A stretch of DNA of 64,000 nucleotides. It comes from Amia ocellicauda. Its lineage: Eukaryota; Chordata; Actinopteri; Amiiformes; Amiidae. The position numbers and the translations under genes are program-made. Positions 12,216-24,264 of the stretch are shown in pieces. Positions within the stretch are counted from its first letter, which is position 1, and each line of letters opens with the position of its first letter. The stretch is taken from assembly GCF_036373705.1 (NCBI RefSeq), contig NC_089855.1, forward strand, positions 12,568,219-12,632,218, read 5' to 3'. Under the pieces are notes generated by a model. That model searched no databases and was not told the origin of the DNA. It saw only the letters and a list, made by a program, of their open reading frames with translations.

Positions 12216-12879
12216 GTTTCCCGACAGGTTCGGTATGACGTGAATAAACAAACAAAGTTTTCTGAATAAATGTGCTGTTTTACATGTAAAATTGTAGCCT
12301 TACAGGGATTTTGCACATAATTGTACATAGCCATTTGTGCAGCACTGACCTATAATGTTCAGGGCATTTTCTGTGAGATTACACTTCTGTTTCAGCTCAA
12401 TGCTTGGGCTAAATATTTTGCATAAAGTCCATCCCATTTTGAGAAAGCTTGGATGTAATGGCATTTTTAGTTTTTTTGTTTTTTGAATTACAAAATCTTT
12501 GAGAAAAATATCAATTCACTTAAGGATACTGATGTTTTGTATCTGGTTAAATTGACTGAATTTCATTTGTCAGAAAGAAAGAAAATATGAAAACAAGTTA
12601 AGCTTTGGTGCACTGAAAAACAATTAAAACAACTTGCTGCTGTAAGTACACTTTTCAGAAATTGAAGAGACTGAATACCAGCATTGACACCAGTGGCAAC
12701 GAATACACTACATCTATGAAGGAAAGCATTACATTATTACATTATTGTAACAAAATAAGAAAATGCTTTGTAGACGAGTACTTGTAGATTTAAGCATCTG
12801 AATGATACTTTAACTTAAAAACAATCAAACAGCATGTATGTACCCTGTTTTCATTATTAGTCAATCCCGTTTTTTTTGG
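12216..12879. other. intergenic, nothing recognised
   Basis: AT-rich spacer between the ABHD13 3' UTR and a MITE-like repeat. I see no gene, RNA or repeat that I can name. Confidence 0.4.
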
Positions 12880-13186
12880 TGTGTCGGACTCCAGTCCTGG
12901 AGGGCCACATTATCTGCTGGATTTCGTTCTACCCCAGCGCTTGGCTCCTTACTTGGTGTAATTAAACAATTAACTGCATGAATTTAACACTTCTCTTAAG
13001 ACTCTGAAAACTCCTATGATTTCAATGTTTTGAGTAATCAGGTAGCAGCTATAAATGTACAGTTAAAGTTTTAGATAAGCCTACCTCAGTAAGTGATGAC
13101 ATTAATTAAATAATTGGGAGCTACTGCTGGAACAAAAACCAGTAGACCCTGTGCTCCCCCCCCCCATGACTGGAGTCTGACACCCC
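12880..13186. repeat. short non-autonomous DNA element (MITE-like)
   Basis: About 300 bp bounded by inverted ends: GTGTCGGACTCCAGTCCTGG on the left pairs with a right end around CATGACTGGAGTCTGACACC. The body contains the GGAGGGCCACA phrase common in dispersed fish repeats. It has no coding capacity. The ends resemble hAT-type non-autonomous elements, but I could not find a clean 8-bp target duplication, so the superfamily is left open. Confidence 0.6.
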
Positions 13187-15762
13187 TATCTGAAAAGTAT
13201 TTTAACAATTATATAAATCTGTGTGTCTGTATGTACATGGGTATATACACACATGAAACCCTATATTACCAATCACTGGAACCCACGGATAAAATAACAG
13301 AATACAGCTGTTTACAAGGAGGCATACTCTGGGCCTACTGTAGTATACTAATTACTGTAGTATAGAGGGTTAACATTACTTTTTGATAGAGTTCTCCAGG
13401 ATAGGAGTTTGTATCTGCATTTCCCCCCCTGATTTGCAGAGGTGTTCAGTAGGCTTAAGGGCAGGATACAGAGCAGACACAGTCTTCAGGTCACTGGCTT
13501 AATCTCTCATGCACTGTACACGGTGCTTTTTTGTTAGTTTACCACAAAATTCCACCAGATCTGGCAGTACAGTGAATATTAAAATATACATAGTAGCAGT
13601 CATAGCCCTTCATTAAATTCAATGGCCATTCAATGTGTATGCCTTTGGATTACGGCATATGCCCTCTATATAGAACATGACCTTCATTACAGGTTGAGGG
13701 AGGATCTTCCCTATCCATTTGGTAATATAGTGTCTATAGATATATATTATGATAAAGGGAATTAAAATCTTATTGCTACCCTAATAAAACCTTTTTTTTA
13801 TTTCCTCTCCTTGGTGCAATTCCATGTCATGTTCTGTGTCACTTAAAAAAATATATATATTGTTCAATTTGCAATGTCACAATTGAGCGATTGTGAATAA
13901 TGTATACATTGGCAAATATGTTCAGCAACATCAGTACAGAGAGCTGTGAGTAAAGCTGACTGACTCTGCTCTGGCCAGCACTGTAGATTTGATTGAAGGC
14001 CATTGTACGACACCCAGAGGTGTAAGTATGCTTTTATTTCTTTGGTTTTGGGAGGGCAGCGATAAGAACAAGTCTGTAGAGTTTATTAGAGTGTTCAGAA
14101 ATCTCTCTCAATGTAGTTTTGAGATCAAAATATAATATTAAACAGTTTCTACAGAAATCCTTTTCTAATTTTACTAGTGGTTTCTTTTTTCACAGTGTAG
14201 GAATTAGTTAATGCCGTTAAAAGGTTTGAGCATAAAATAAATTTTAATGATATCATCTATTTATGAATGTTTGTACATATAGTTACAGTATACTCATTCA
14301 TTCCACTCAAGTTAACATTGATGAAAGTGAATGACCTGACTTGGGATTGTCTACTTTTCCTTGTTTTTATGGATAGTTGCCATAAATTGTGAAATATCTA
14401 TGTACGATTACCATAATAGTTGTTTCACACAATGTCTTGGATGTATGTTTTTTGTTGTTTTTTTCTATACTCTTTTTTTAGTACACAATCACACTTTCTA
14501 TTTTCTGTACTGTTACTTGCAATAAACTATTAACATTGAAGTTCTATGGCTTGCCTTCTGTCAAATTTGTGATCTGTAGTCTTAGACAATATGTAAAGAA
14601 AATGTTGAGCACTATTAATGATCTTAAAATTTAGTGGCTCCTCTTTCAATAAAGTCCATTTATCTGTGTATAACCCCCCCCCACCTGCCCTTCTCTCCAG
14701 GCATTTAGAGGTAGCGTCCATTGACCAATGACATATAGGAAACAAAAACAATCTATATTCTGCAGATTCAAAACAGACTACATAATCAATCTGACAAACA
14801 TACAGATAATAATTTGAAATTATAACTTCCCTTTTCCATGAAGCATCTAAAAAAAATTACATCTCTGAAACCGGTTCCTTAGAAGTTTGATAGATAAAAA
14901 CAAACTGAGTTTCATTTTTAATTTCTTCATATTCAAATACACTATCACTACTGCCAAATAATTGTATGATTCAACATTTTAGAGTGTGAATGCAACCCCT
15001 CAAAAAACACATGATTGAGCTCTAAATAGTGTTTTTCAAAATGGTCTAACACTATAAAATCTTGAAATTATAAGGAATATTTGCTTTCAATTTAAATGCA
15101 TACTATTTTGGTCTTATACCACAGGGAAAGAATAAGTAAATGATCAGAGCTTTGACAACTATATTTGTTGCAAAAGTTTAAATATATGTAATCACATTTC
15201 AAAGATGACTTGTAGTGACTGCACCCTGGCACTGAAAAATCGGGCAACATGAAGCTTTCTCTGAAGCTTTTGAAAGTACGGCATAGCCCTGACTTGAGCA
15301 TAACTGGGCATTCAGACTCATGAGTTCGATTTACAGTACTAGTGTACTACATTTATATAGTAGTATTTTCTGCAAACCTTTTAAACATCCCGGGGAAATT
15401 CAAAATAACCTGGAGTTCATGTTGTTTAATTATATTCATATTTGTTTTGTACTAGTCATATTCTATGACATTCTTTACCATAAAGATTACATAACAAATG
15501 TAAATATTGTAATGTTTGTAAAAGTTATTAATACAGAGTCATTTCAGTTGCATCTTTTTCAGCCCCCACCCCCCCAGAAAAAAATGGGAACAGTTACATG
15601 TTCAAACAGATAATTTGTAGCCCCATCTGACAGGAAATGGTTTGCACTGCTAACCAACCAAAATCAAGTGTATGTGTTTCATACAGTTAGCAGAATAATG
15701 AACGGCAGCAGTACAGATCCACAGGATTTTGTAATATTGTTTCTGAGAACTCAGCCAAAACA
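13187..15762. other. intergenic and TNFSF13B upstream region
   Basis: No gene recognised. A donor-like GTGTAAGTA near 14021 follows a GC-richer patch (13921-14025), but no exon can be defended. The last few hundred bases before 15763 should contain the TNFSF13B promoter and 5' UTR; no clear TATA box or initiator was identified. Confidence 0.4.
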
Positions 15763-16017
15763 ATGAATCCTGCTGAGCGAACACTTCGCAGTGACTTTGA
15801 CAATCAGCAAAAGTGCCTGATGTCCACAATATTTATTCTTACTCTTGCTGCAATAATGTCTTCATTAATGTCAGCTGTCTCTCTTTATCACATCATGACA
15901 TTAAAAGCAGAAGTTGCCTGTCTAAAGACAGAGCTTTTCAAAAAGCGAGAAGAGCAAGTGACTTCCTTAACCCACCGTGACAGAGAAATAGCTCATCCAT
16001 CTGATATCAAACATCAG
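15763..16017 (+). CDS. tnfsf13b: TNFSF13B exon 1 (start, membrane anchor)
   Basis: Encodes residues 1-85 and ends in phase 0 at CAG/GTGAGT. It holds the cytoplasmic tail and the hydrophobic segment (~19-45), then a charged stalk rich in Lys and Glu that may be helical. The ATG at 15763 is the first in the frame. Confidence 0.93.
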
Positions 16018-19000
16018 GTGAGTTTAGGTTCTTTGTGTTTCTAGGATCATCCAGGATTCTTCATTCAAGACTGCAAGTTGAAATATTTAATTTTATGTGA
16101 ACTGAAATTATTTGATTAGGATACAGTTCTTGATTTTAGTTTTTCAGAGTTTTAAGTTGATTTAATTGCTATTATTGTTTAAAGGTTGTAATTGTTTTCA
16201 CAATACTTACAGAAAATGCAGTTCTTAAATGACGAAGATGTAAACAAGCCCAGCACGGAGAATCCAAAGACACAGCAGAAGCAACACAGGATAAAGCGTG
16301 GCAGTCCTGATAATGTAACCGGTAAAACAGGCAAGTGAACCTTATGATTATTATTAGGGTGTAGGAGTCTTAAAATTTGATGTTATATAGTTTGTAGTCA
16401 CAATTATTTACACCTGTCATTGAAAACAATTTTATCTTGTGATTAATTATGTTTAAGAAATATTGCTAATTAAACTATAATGAATTATTTATTATATCAA
16501 TAAATAATAAAATAAAAAATATATAGATGTCACTGGTTTACTTTGCCCTGTTAGTTTCAATAATTTTTAATTGATTTATATTAAAATATTTAGTAGGGGT
16601 CGGAATGGGGAAAAACTCAGCAATGCAGTCTCTATACGGCGGAAGCAGTCCATTTGTTCGTCATCCGTCACTACCACATCTTTGTATTTGAAAAGCTGTA
16701 GAATATATATTTTCCAATATATATCTGAGGTAAAAACTGATTGTAAAATAAGAATTCAGGAAAACCTCATTCATTTCATATTGTGTAGGGAAAAGTCAGT
16801 GTAAGAAAGCAGCTTGGTAGGACATGTTTTGGGGGCTGCATATTACCTGCCTCGATGTCTGCAGTACTACTGTCTCATGATAGTGAATATTAACACTTGA
16901 GAAATCCACATGGTGAGGATATTAAAAAGTGAAGACTGCTCACCCCCTACCCCAAAGCCCAACAACGTAAAATATACCTTCCACCCAGATGATGCGCAGT
17001 TGCTCAGCTGCCATAGTTAGTTTGTCATTCATGCAGGTGAGTTTTCTATCATGACTTACAAATATCTTGCAATTGGCAAATTGACTGGCAAATTGTATTT
17101 TCTCTACAAAAATACTCGGATGAAGGTTACAGTATGTTATCTTATGCTTATGTTCTGAATAGTTTGTTTGTTTATTAGTTTTGTTTGTCAAATGCCTGTA
17201 GGATGTTTATTTATTGATTACCAGAGTCTCCTCTTTTAACTATATTACAGTATTCCTCTATTTTATAGGATATTTTGACCCCTTGCAAATTGGATGAAGT
17301 ATTTAAAGCTGGAGAAACTACATGTTGTAATTACAAAGAGGAATCTCATTTATATGGCTTATGAGCAGTATTGTGCACAGATTTTTTGATGGCAGGGGCT
17401 CAATCCGAAAAAAGGGCACCCTGTCTTGGCGAAGTGTGGTCCGGAGGGAGGGGGCGTGCAGACGAAGTGCGTTCTGGGGGGAGGTGCTCAGGATAAAGGT
17501 CACTTTTTGAGTCTAAGGGAAAAAGAGCAGGGGCTCAAGCACCACCTGGGATCTATCTGTGCACGTGTCTGCTTATGAATTATAAACAGAAACTACACCT
17601 ACCACCTATATCACAAATATCAACAAATTGGAAAGATGCTTATTACTCACAGGCCATGTTTAATTATGATTCATTGACACAAAGCAGAACACTGTAAACA
17701 CTAGCTGATTTGTATGAAGAGGAGAGCTGTCACACAGCTGGAGTATGTAAACACAAATGCCTTTGTCATTTCAGGCATTGTCAGCTCGATAGTAAACACT
17801 TCTGAAATGGCACACCAGGGAACAGATCAATGCATTAAACAATAATTGTTAAATATGCTCTTGTGTCTGTAAAAATTAAAAAAAACAATTTGAATGTAAG
17901 GCCCAGTAAAAACAATTGTCTTTATTTTTCAGTGTTTCAGCCCTGTTTGCAAATGATTGCAGATAAGAAAAGAAACAGCACCAAAAAAGGTACTCCTTAT
18001 TTTATATTGATTACCTAAGGAATCATTTATCAGTATATTTGCATTATTTTATCATTAGTAGGCATTACTATGTTTTAAAATGCAATTATCAATATAAAAG
18101 TAATTACCCATAATTATCTAATAATCAGCTTTGGGAGAGACATTCATCAACATAATTGATGAACTGCTGTTCTCCATAGTGCAGAATTGTATTGTAATTG
18201 TGTAACTGTGTAAGTCAAACGGTGTTTTGTTCTTATATATTCCAGTATTTAATATTTTAATATATAACCTTTATTTTCTCAAATGTATGTGGGGGTGGGG
18301 GGGGGTTGGCTTGGACCTCATTTTCTGTACAACTACTTCAATCCTGTTTAACATCAGCTTAATGTATCTGTTGCACAATGCAAGAAGACTATTTCATAGT
18401 TCCTCATTCATTGACAATGACTAACTTTCATCTCATAGCAAGACTGTGATGATATTAAACAGCTGTAATCCTCTTTTTAAGGAACAGCATTACAGCTTTG
18501 GAACTAAATCATTCCGTTCATTCAGGAGTCTGTTGGAATGCTAACATTATTTTTTGTATTCAAAGTTCTTCTTTCAGTTGTGTATACAGCCATCCCTTGG
18601 CTCCCAGGTATTAAAAGAGGAACTGCTCTGGAGGAAAAAAACAACACAATAGTTGTCAAAGAAGCAGGATACTTTTTTGTTTACAGTCAGGTAAGAGCAT
18701 ACACTGATTGTTTATGATGATAATGATGACAATTATTATTACTATTGCCATTATTCTTATTACTATTTCTGTATTATTGTATTTCTGTGTGGTACATGTG
18801 TATTAATATCATTATTAAATGGGCCCTATGAAGCCAACTCCACTCCAGTTTCTCAAACTGCAGAGCAAGAGCATTATAGGGAAAGACCAATTCGGCTCTT
18901 TGTGATAAAACTGTCAGCTTACAGGTACCCTGTAACACACGGTGGCCACTATTTAATGGGATGCTGAGGACACCTGCCAACATCATGTGCTCCACCTTGT

Positions 19001-21065
19001 GGGCATCCCAATCACAATCAGTTGTGACATAACCCAAAGTCTCTCCAGTGAGACCTGTGCTATAGGGCCCAACCTGTGATCTGATAACAAAGTACAAAGG
19101 AACAGGAGGTTTGGATGTGTAATTTAGCATCAGATGATGGACAATGTGTACTTATAAAAGGATACATACATATATATAACAGGATATATACTCTTCAAAA
19201 GAGTAATGAAGTGCATTGTGTGTGCTTGACAAGCTCTAATGGAAATAAACAGATTGGAAGACAAAAGTTTACACCAAATTTTAACTCAGTTTAATTAACT
19301 GTGGCTTATATGCCTGAAATATGCAAATGCAAATGGATAAAATATACAGTGCCCTCCAGACTTACCCTTGAATAAATAGGAACAAACAGCATTAAAAAAA
19401 AATTAAATAATTACAGATTGGTTAAGGCGTGCTGCCGAATAATTTCTACAAATGCTGTGCTGTAATGGTATTTGCATTGCACAGAGCAAAGTCATATGTG
19501 TCATAAATCATTAATTTAATTTCAGAAAACAAGGGTGTCACATTTATTCTCACCTCTAAGTATGTCTTAAAATAACACCCCAGAAATCTACAACAATATT
19601 CTGCTCTTCGGAATGTCAGTGGAAGCTTCTGGAACTATACAGAGGTCTGCAAAGGTTTCCTGTATCCCTGGGGTTTGAATGGAGGTAATGCATAGAAGAC
19701 ATTCAGTAGCAGCATGCATTATCATGGTTAAGTTAAAGGTCAGAGAGCTCTCCACACACTGCAGGCAAATTGACCACCACAAGCTGGGTGACGGCTATAA
19801 AATAAATCACAAAAAGCTGAAACTACCACTTTCCACTGCCCATTTTGTCCATTATTAGGGCATTTAAGGCCACTGGTACAATGGCAACCCTGGCAGGAAG
19901 AGGACACATATGTATCTTGCTACCTGTGCTGTGAGACAGGTGGTTCAGGAGGCAAATGTAAATCCAAAGGCAAAAGTTAGAGAACAAAAAAGACAAAATG
20001 GCATCTTCAGCATACAAAGTGTCGAAAACTCATTTTACTTTGCTTGCATGAATATGGACTTCATTGCCAGGTGGTAAGGAAGAAGCTCTTCTCAGGGTTA
20101 ACCACCAAAAGAGGTGACTTGTATTTGCCAAACTACATCTGAATGACAATTGGACCTTATGGTCTTATGTTCAGATGAAACAAAAGCTGAGCTTTTTGAA
20201 TGAGCTCATCAGCGATATGTCTGGGTAAAAAAGTTGAAGCTCATGTTGAGAAAAAATTCATGCCTGCTGTGAAATATGACAATGGGATTTATTATGTATT
20301 GGGGTCTATGAGTCCTGGAGCCCTTGTTAAGACATAAACCAACATTTTGGTTCCTTCTGCCAAGAAGCTCAAGTTTGGCTGAAAATGGATATTCCAGATT
20401 GACAATGGACCAAAGTGTACATCCAAATCTACAAAGAAATGGTTAACTGCACACTCAAGAAATGTTCTCAACTGGCCATCTCTATCTCTGGACCGCAATC
20501 CAATAGAATATTTGTGCTTTGAACTGAAGAATGCAGTTCACAAACAGAGGACAAAAGTCTGAAAGACATGGAGCAATTCTGTTTGGAGGAATTGTCCAAT
20601 CTGTGTATCTTAATTTACAGATTGGATTTTTATTGTAATTTATTAAATGGTATGAATTAATCTGGAGGGCACTGTACGAGGACACATGACTAATATATAA
20701 TAGTAATAATACAAATCTGTGTGTTTGTTTTCTTTAGGTTTATTATAGGGATAAAACCTTTGCTATGGGACATGTCATTATGAGAAAAAAAGAACAAATT
20801 GTTGGTGATGAACTGCAATATGTTACTTTATTCCGATGTATCCAAAACATGGACCCTGTCTATCCATACAATACCTGTTATACTGCAGGTACGTACTATT
20901 TCTTTTTTACTCTGGTTATTATTTATTCAAACAGAATAAAATCCTCAAGGATTTTCTGAGGTAGTGAACTTTATTACTGAGTTAATGTCTAATGCAAATG
21001 GACAAGTGAGTGCTGAGGAATTATTTATTCTATTGTGGATGTATCCATGTGTGTGTGTATATTTG

Positions 21066-21119
<54 letters not shown>

Positions 21120-21308
21120 AAATAAAGGCTTGTAGTAGTCATGTAGTATTGTTACTTTGATAAGACAACATTTAAAAAATATATTTTCTCACTAGGAATT
21201 GTAAAACTCGAAGAAGGTGACAACATTGAGCTCCTGATACCCCGAAATGAGGCGAATGTGTCTATGGAAGGAGATTCGACATTCTTTGGTGCAATCAAAC
21301 TTGTCTGA
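15763..21308 (+). CDS. tnfsf13b: BAFF (TNF ligand superfamily member 13b), six coding exons
   Basis: Trimeric cytokine that keeps B cells alive through BAFF-R, TACI and BCMA. Exons are 15763-16017, 16213-16321, 17933-17989, 18578-18690, 20738-20888 and 21196-21308. They join in phase to 798 nt, or 265 residues (human 285). It is a type II membrane protein with its signal anchor at ~19-45. A furin site RIKR ends at Arg114, so a soluble form is expected. The TNF homology domain runs from ~121 to Val265. BAFF hallmarks are the Cys212-Cys225 pair, the FRCIQNM motif, the flap loop (RKKEQIVGDEL, 194-204) and the terminal FFGAIKL strand. N-glycosylation sequons are at Asn119 and Asn162. All introns follow GT-AG, but exon 2 has two usable donors. 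The introns contain a hAT MITE and a Tc1-like element. Confidence 0.96.
16213..16321 (+). CDS. tnfsf13b: TNFSF13B exon 2 (stalk and furin site)
   Basis: Acceptor TTACAG at 16207-16212. Encodes a hydrophilic stalk ending in HRIKRG, a furin-type cleavage site. The chosen donor is the GT at 16322 (phase 1). A GC donor with perfect consensus (CAG/GCAAGT) nine bases downstream at 16331 also keeps frame and would add three residues (Gly-Lys-Thr). Confidence 0.85.
17366..17572. repeat. hAT-type MITE in TNFSF13B intron 2
   Basis: A 207-bp GC-rich insert in AT-rich intron. The ends are imperfect inverted repeats beginning CAG (CAG...GTGCACAGAT left; ATCTGTGCAC...CTG right, 13 of 17 matching). It is flanked by an 8-bp near-duplication, CTTATGAG at 17358-17365 and CTTATGAA at 17573-17580. 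CAG termini and 8-bp target duplications are hAT hallmarks. It is too short to code. Confidence 0.7.
17933..17989 (+). CDS. tnfsf13b: TNFSF13B exon 3
   Basis: A 57-bp exon, acceptor TTTTTCAG ending at 17932, donor GTACTC at 17990, phase 1 on both sides. It encodes PCLQMIADKK and neighbouring residues, matching the first strand of the BAFF TNF domain (human DCLQLIAD). Confidence 0.92.
18578..18690 (+). CDS. tnfsf13b: TNFSF13B exon 4
   Basis: Acceptor CTTTCAG ending at 18577, donor GTAAGA at 18691, leaving in phase 0. It encodes the PWL...KRGTALEEK and GYFFVYSQ strands, which are strongly BAFF-like. Confidence 0.95.
18800..19135. repeat. unassigned GC-richer insert in TNFSF13B intron 4
   Basis: A block with a different base composition from the surrounding intron, and a 118-codon open frame on the minus strand (18774-19130). 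The frame has no motif, signal or domain I recognise. The block looks like a dispersed repeat or MITE body, but I found no terminal repeats. Confidence 0.3.
19347..20674 (+). mobile_element. degenerate Tc1-like DD34E element in TNFSF13B intron 4
   Basis: Bounded by perfect inverted tips CAGTGCCCTCCAGA (19347) and TCTGGAGGGCACTG (ending 20674), with TA duplications at 19345-19346 and 20675-20676. Conceptual reading of the plus strand shows decayed transposase signatures: QIDNGPKCTSK (second catalytic Asp) and, 34 residues later, the Glu of DRNPIEYL. Stops and frameshifts break the gene throughout. It lies in the same orientation as TNFSF13B, about 60 bp upstream of exon 5. Confidence 0.88.
20738..20888 (+). 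CDS. tnfsf13b: TNFSF13B exon 5 (flap loop)
   Basis: Acceptor TTCTTTAG ending at 20737, donor GTACGT at 20889, leaving in phase 1. It encodes the AMGHVI strand, the BAFF-specific flap (RKKEQIVGDEL) and the disulfide-bearing FRCIQNM...NTCYTAG region. Confidence 0.95.
21069..21116. repeat. (TA)n microsatellite in TNFSF13B intron 5
   Basis: A nearly pure TA dinucleotide run of about 48 bp. Confidence 0.95.
21196..21308 (+). CDS. tnfsf13b: TNFSF13B exon 6 (C terminus, stop)
   Basis: Acceptor TCACTAG ending at 21195. It encodes GIVKLEEGDNIELLIPR and the terminal FFGAIKLV, then TGA at 21306-21308. Length and ending match the family. Confidence 0.95.
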
Positions 21309-22900
21309 GTGGTGTGTATACGGCTTGGATATCTGCCATTTTGAGTTCTGGGGAAACCAGATGAGATTGTGCACAGTTCTAAATCTGTAGACATGTTTTG
21401 GTGAAGTAATGTCTGCTCAGCTTGTTGTGATACAAACAGGAAGCCCAGTGAATGCGTTAGCACTTCTGCCGTTTGATTTTCTTTCTTTTTTTTAAGTAAA
21501 ATATAGAATCTTGGCCATTCCAGTCAGCTTTTCAAAGACCAATGAAACAGATGTTCATGTCTCTGGGGTTTGAGAATGTCCCAATGTCTGGATATTTTTT
21601 CTAAAAGAAGATGCGGTTATTCAATGCGAGACACTTCTTCACTTCAATAGGGTGAAATCCACTCAGAAGTCAGAATGGAGTTTAAATGTAATAAATAAAG
21701 GCATTCAGGACGTGAACGATTTATACATCCTATATGAACTGTGAAGGTGACCTAAAAGGACTTTAATACACTTTAAGAAAAAAGGACCATGAATGATAAA
21801 TGTAAAAAACTCTGCTACATGTGTTTCTAGCTAAATTACATGATCTTCACCAGTTTACTGCAAATTCAGCTTCAAAGTATTCATTTTATCATTTTTAATT
21901 TACTGTTATTCTCAATGTATAAAATATATATATTTTTAAATCTGATGTATTTATTAATTGAGATGTGAAACAAGTAATTTCAATGTTATAAAGCAAACAA
22001 ACAAATAAACAACAATTGAAATGTATTAATCTCTTTTAACCTCATTAGTTCTGCATTGTCTATATGAATGGTTTAGCTCAAGCTAAATATAGAAATCCTA
22101 ATGTGAACCTGCTCTGGATAAGACTTTATGGTGTGTTTTTAATCAACTCCAAATCCCATTCTGGTAGTTTTGAAATCGGTTCATTTCTGTGTTATTGTGC
22201 TACTAAGCAAAACATGGGCTCTCCTGTAAACACATATTTTAATTAGATTTTTTGAGAGTAAGCAGTTACTATTTAAATCTAATACAACTCCAATTAGTTT
22301 CCCAATAATGAGAGTTATCTGAGATCTGTAATGTAATGTAATAATTCAATGGGCCTTAAAATGTGTACAATCTACCATAATAATTACACTGGGTGCAGAA
22401 AAGAATGGGAGAAAGAAATAGCTCTTAATTAACAATGGTGAAGGACACCACAACAAAAGAAGACACATTCATAAAATCAGAGGTGGAAATACCTGTCAAT
22501 GAAGTAGAGACCAACAGAAATGCATTGTTTAGCAAACTAAAAACAACAACAAATCAAATAAAAACAGCAAACAGTGTGTTTTTAGCCAAGCACATCTCAG
22601 TGGGCCTGTACTTTGAAGACAAGTATTTCCACCTTTGATCTGACTAATTTGTCTTCTATTTGTGGGGTCCTTCTCCATCCTTAAATGGGAGCTATTGCTT
22701 TCCCTTAATCTTTTCTACACTCATGTAATGTGTATATGGCAGATATAATATATAGGCATACTTTTATATATAGCAGGAGAATAAATCAATTATGTGGACA
22801 TGTGGTTGTCAGAAATGAGCAACATGAGCTTTCACTGCCACACATTTTAAAACATATTTATTAAAATGATGGGGAATATATTGAACAAATCTATTCTTTT
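21309..22900. other. TNFSF13B 3' UTR and intergenic
   Basis: The 3' UTR of TNFSF13B starts here; an AATAAATAAAG at 21690-21699 is the first good poly(A) signal and others follow near 22000. Beyond that I recognise no gene; the open frames at 22064-22246 and 22435-22638 lack features. Confidence 0.45.
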
Positions 22901-22919
22901 GTGATTGATTCCCCATCCT

Positions 22920-23075
22920 TTTCAGCACCGTTACTGGGACAGCACCTTCTACGATCTTTTGCAAGATTTTTCTTCAACTGTAGTTTCACAACGTGGTTTG
23001 GAAACGCACAGGAAGATCGGTCAAAGATGGCTGCGGTTTGTTGTGAGAATGTTTATTTTATTAATAAGTGTAGCT
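22920..23075 (+). pseudogene. possible LINE reverse-transcriptase remnant
   Basis: One forward frame reads RFFFNCSFTTWFGNAQEDRSKM. It resembles the weakly conserved 'WFGN...DR' stretch downstream of the reverse-transcriptase core in CR1/Tx1-type LINEs. Only about 40 codons are readable and no catalytic motif is present, so the call is tentative. Confidence 0.3.
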
Positions 23076-23630
23076 GATTACTGCCGGCAGACTTAGCTGT
23101 AACTGTAATTAACAAATTAACTAGCCACTGTAACAAATTGGACATATACCATTCTGACTGTCATAGGTCAACGGGAATAGGTGGATAGTTACAGAAGGGC
23201 TTAGCAGACAAACAAATAACCTATTTAAAAGTTATACAGTGCATTATGTCTATACAAAAGATAAATTATTTACTCTTGTTAGGCTTTGTGTGTCACAGAG
23301 GTTTACGACACCCACGTTCAAATTACTATCACATTCAGATAAGCCTATGTATATGGGGCGCCAAATGTATAACAGCACACAATTTTTTTTGAGTGTCTTT
23401 TTCACAGATTTAACTTAAATCTTGTATTATTTTCCAGATTTAGTAAATACTGGTCTTTTCTCACATTTATAAATATTTAGTTTTTTTTAATTAAATACTT
23501 AAATAAATGCTAAATCTCCATTTTTGAAAAATAAATATTTATCATTTGATTAAATATTTAACTAAATCGAAAATCTCTGAGTCACAAAATAAAAATATAG
23601 CTTTTAAATAAATATTTGGTTGAAATATGA

Positions 23631-23690
23631 ATGTTAAATATAAATGTAAATGTTAAATATAAATGTAAATGTTAAATATAAATATAAACA
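23631..23690. repeat. 19-bp tandem repeat inside left arm
   Basis: About three units of ATGTTAAATATAAATGTAA, the last one diverged. The right arm has only a loose counterpart, which partly explains why the left arm is about 70 bp longer. Confidence 0.75.
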
Positions 23691-24264
23691 TTAAAATAAA
23701 TAAAATAAATATATAGCTAACATGCAAATACAGCCCCGCCCCTCTGGTCAGGGCAGCCTCACAGCAGTTAAAAAAGCAGCAAACGTTGCAGCTTCATCAG
23801 TGCTTAGGAAGCACAGCTCACAAAGCTCAGTTTTTCTGTTTTGAAGTTAACTTTGGGGAAATTAAAAACATGTTGAAACTTCATAAATGCATATCTCATG
23901 ATGCATTCTAAATTAAACTTTGTCTGAATCTTAGGATCTTTCCTATATGGAGTGTTTTATACACGAGTATCCTACAATGCGTCTGTTTACAGGCAGACCC
24001 GGCCATTATCATGGTGCACTGGTTCAGTGAGTGACCACTGATGACCAGGACTGTGTGTTATTTATTATAAATCCAATATGTTGGTGTGATTGTGGGCCAG
24101 TGTCTCAAAGGGGGATGATTCTCTGTGAGTTTATACTTCACACCCTGGGCTGCTGCTCCACTGGCCGCTAACTCTATATAAAGCCCTTCCCTGACTCCCC
24201 CACAGCATATGCAGTTTGGTTAATGTTTTTAATTCAGTTTCTACTGAGAGCCACTCGGCCTCTG

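Noticed and set aside
15320-15613. 97-codon plus-strand frame upstream of TNFSF13B
   Set aside because: Hydrophobic low-complexity residues from AT-rich DNA, no family match; not taken as a gene.
18774-19130. 118-codon minus-strand frame in TNFSF13B intron 4
   Set aside because: No recognised motif, no conservation evidence, and it sits in a repeat-like block.
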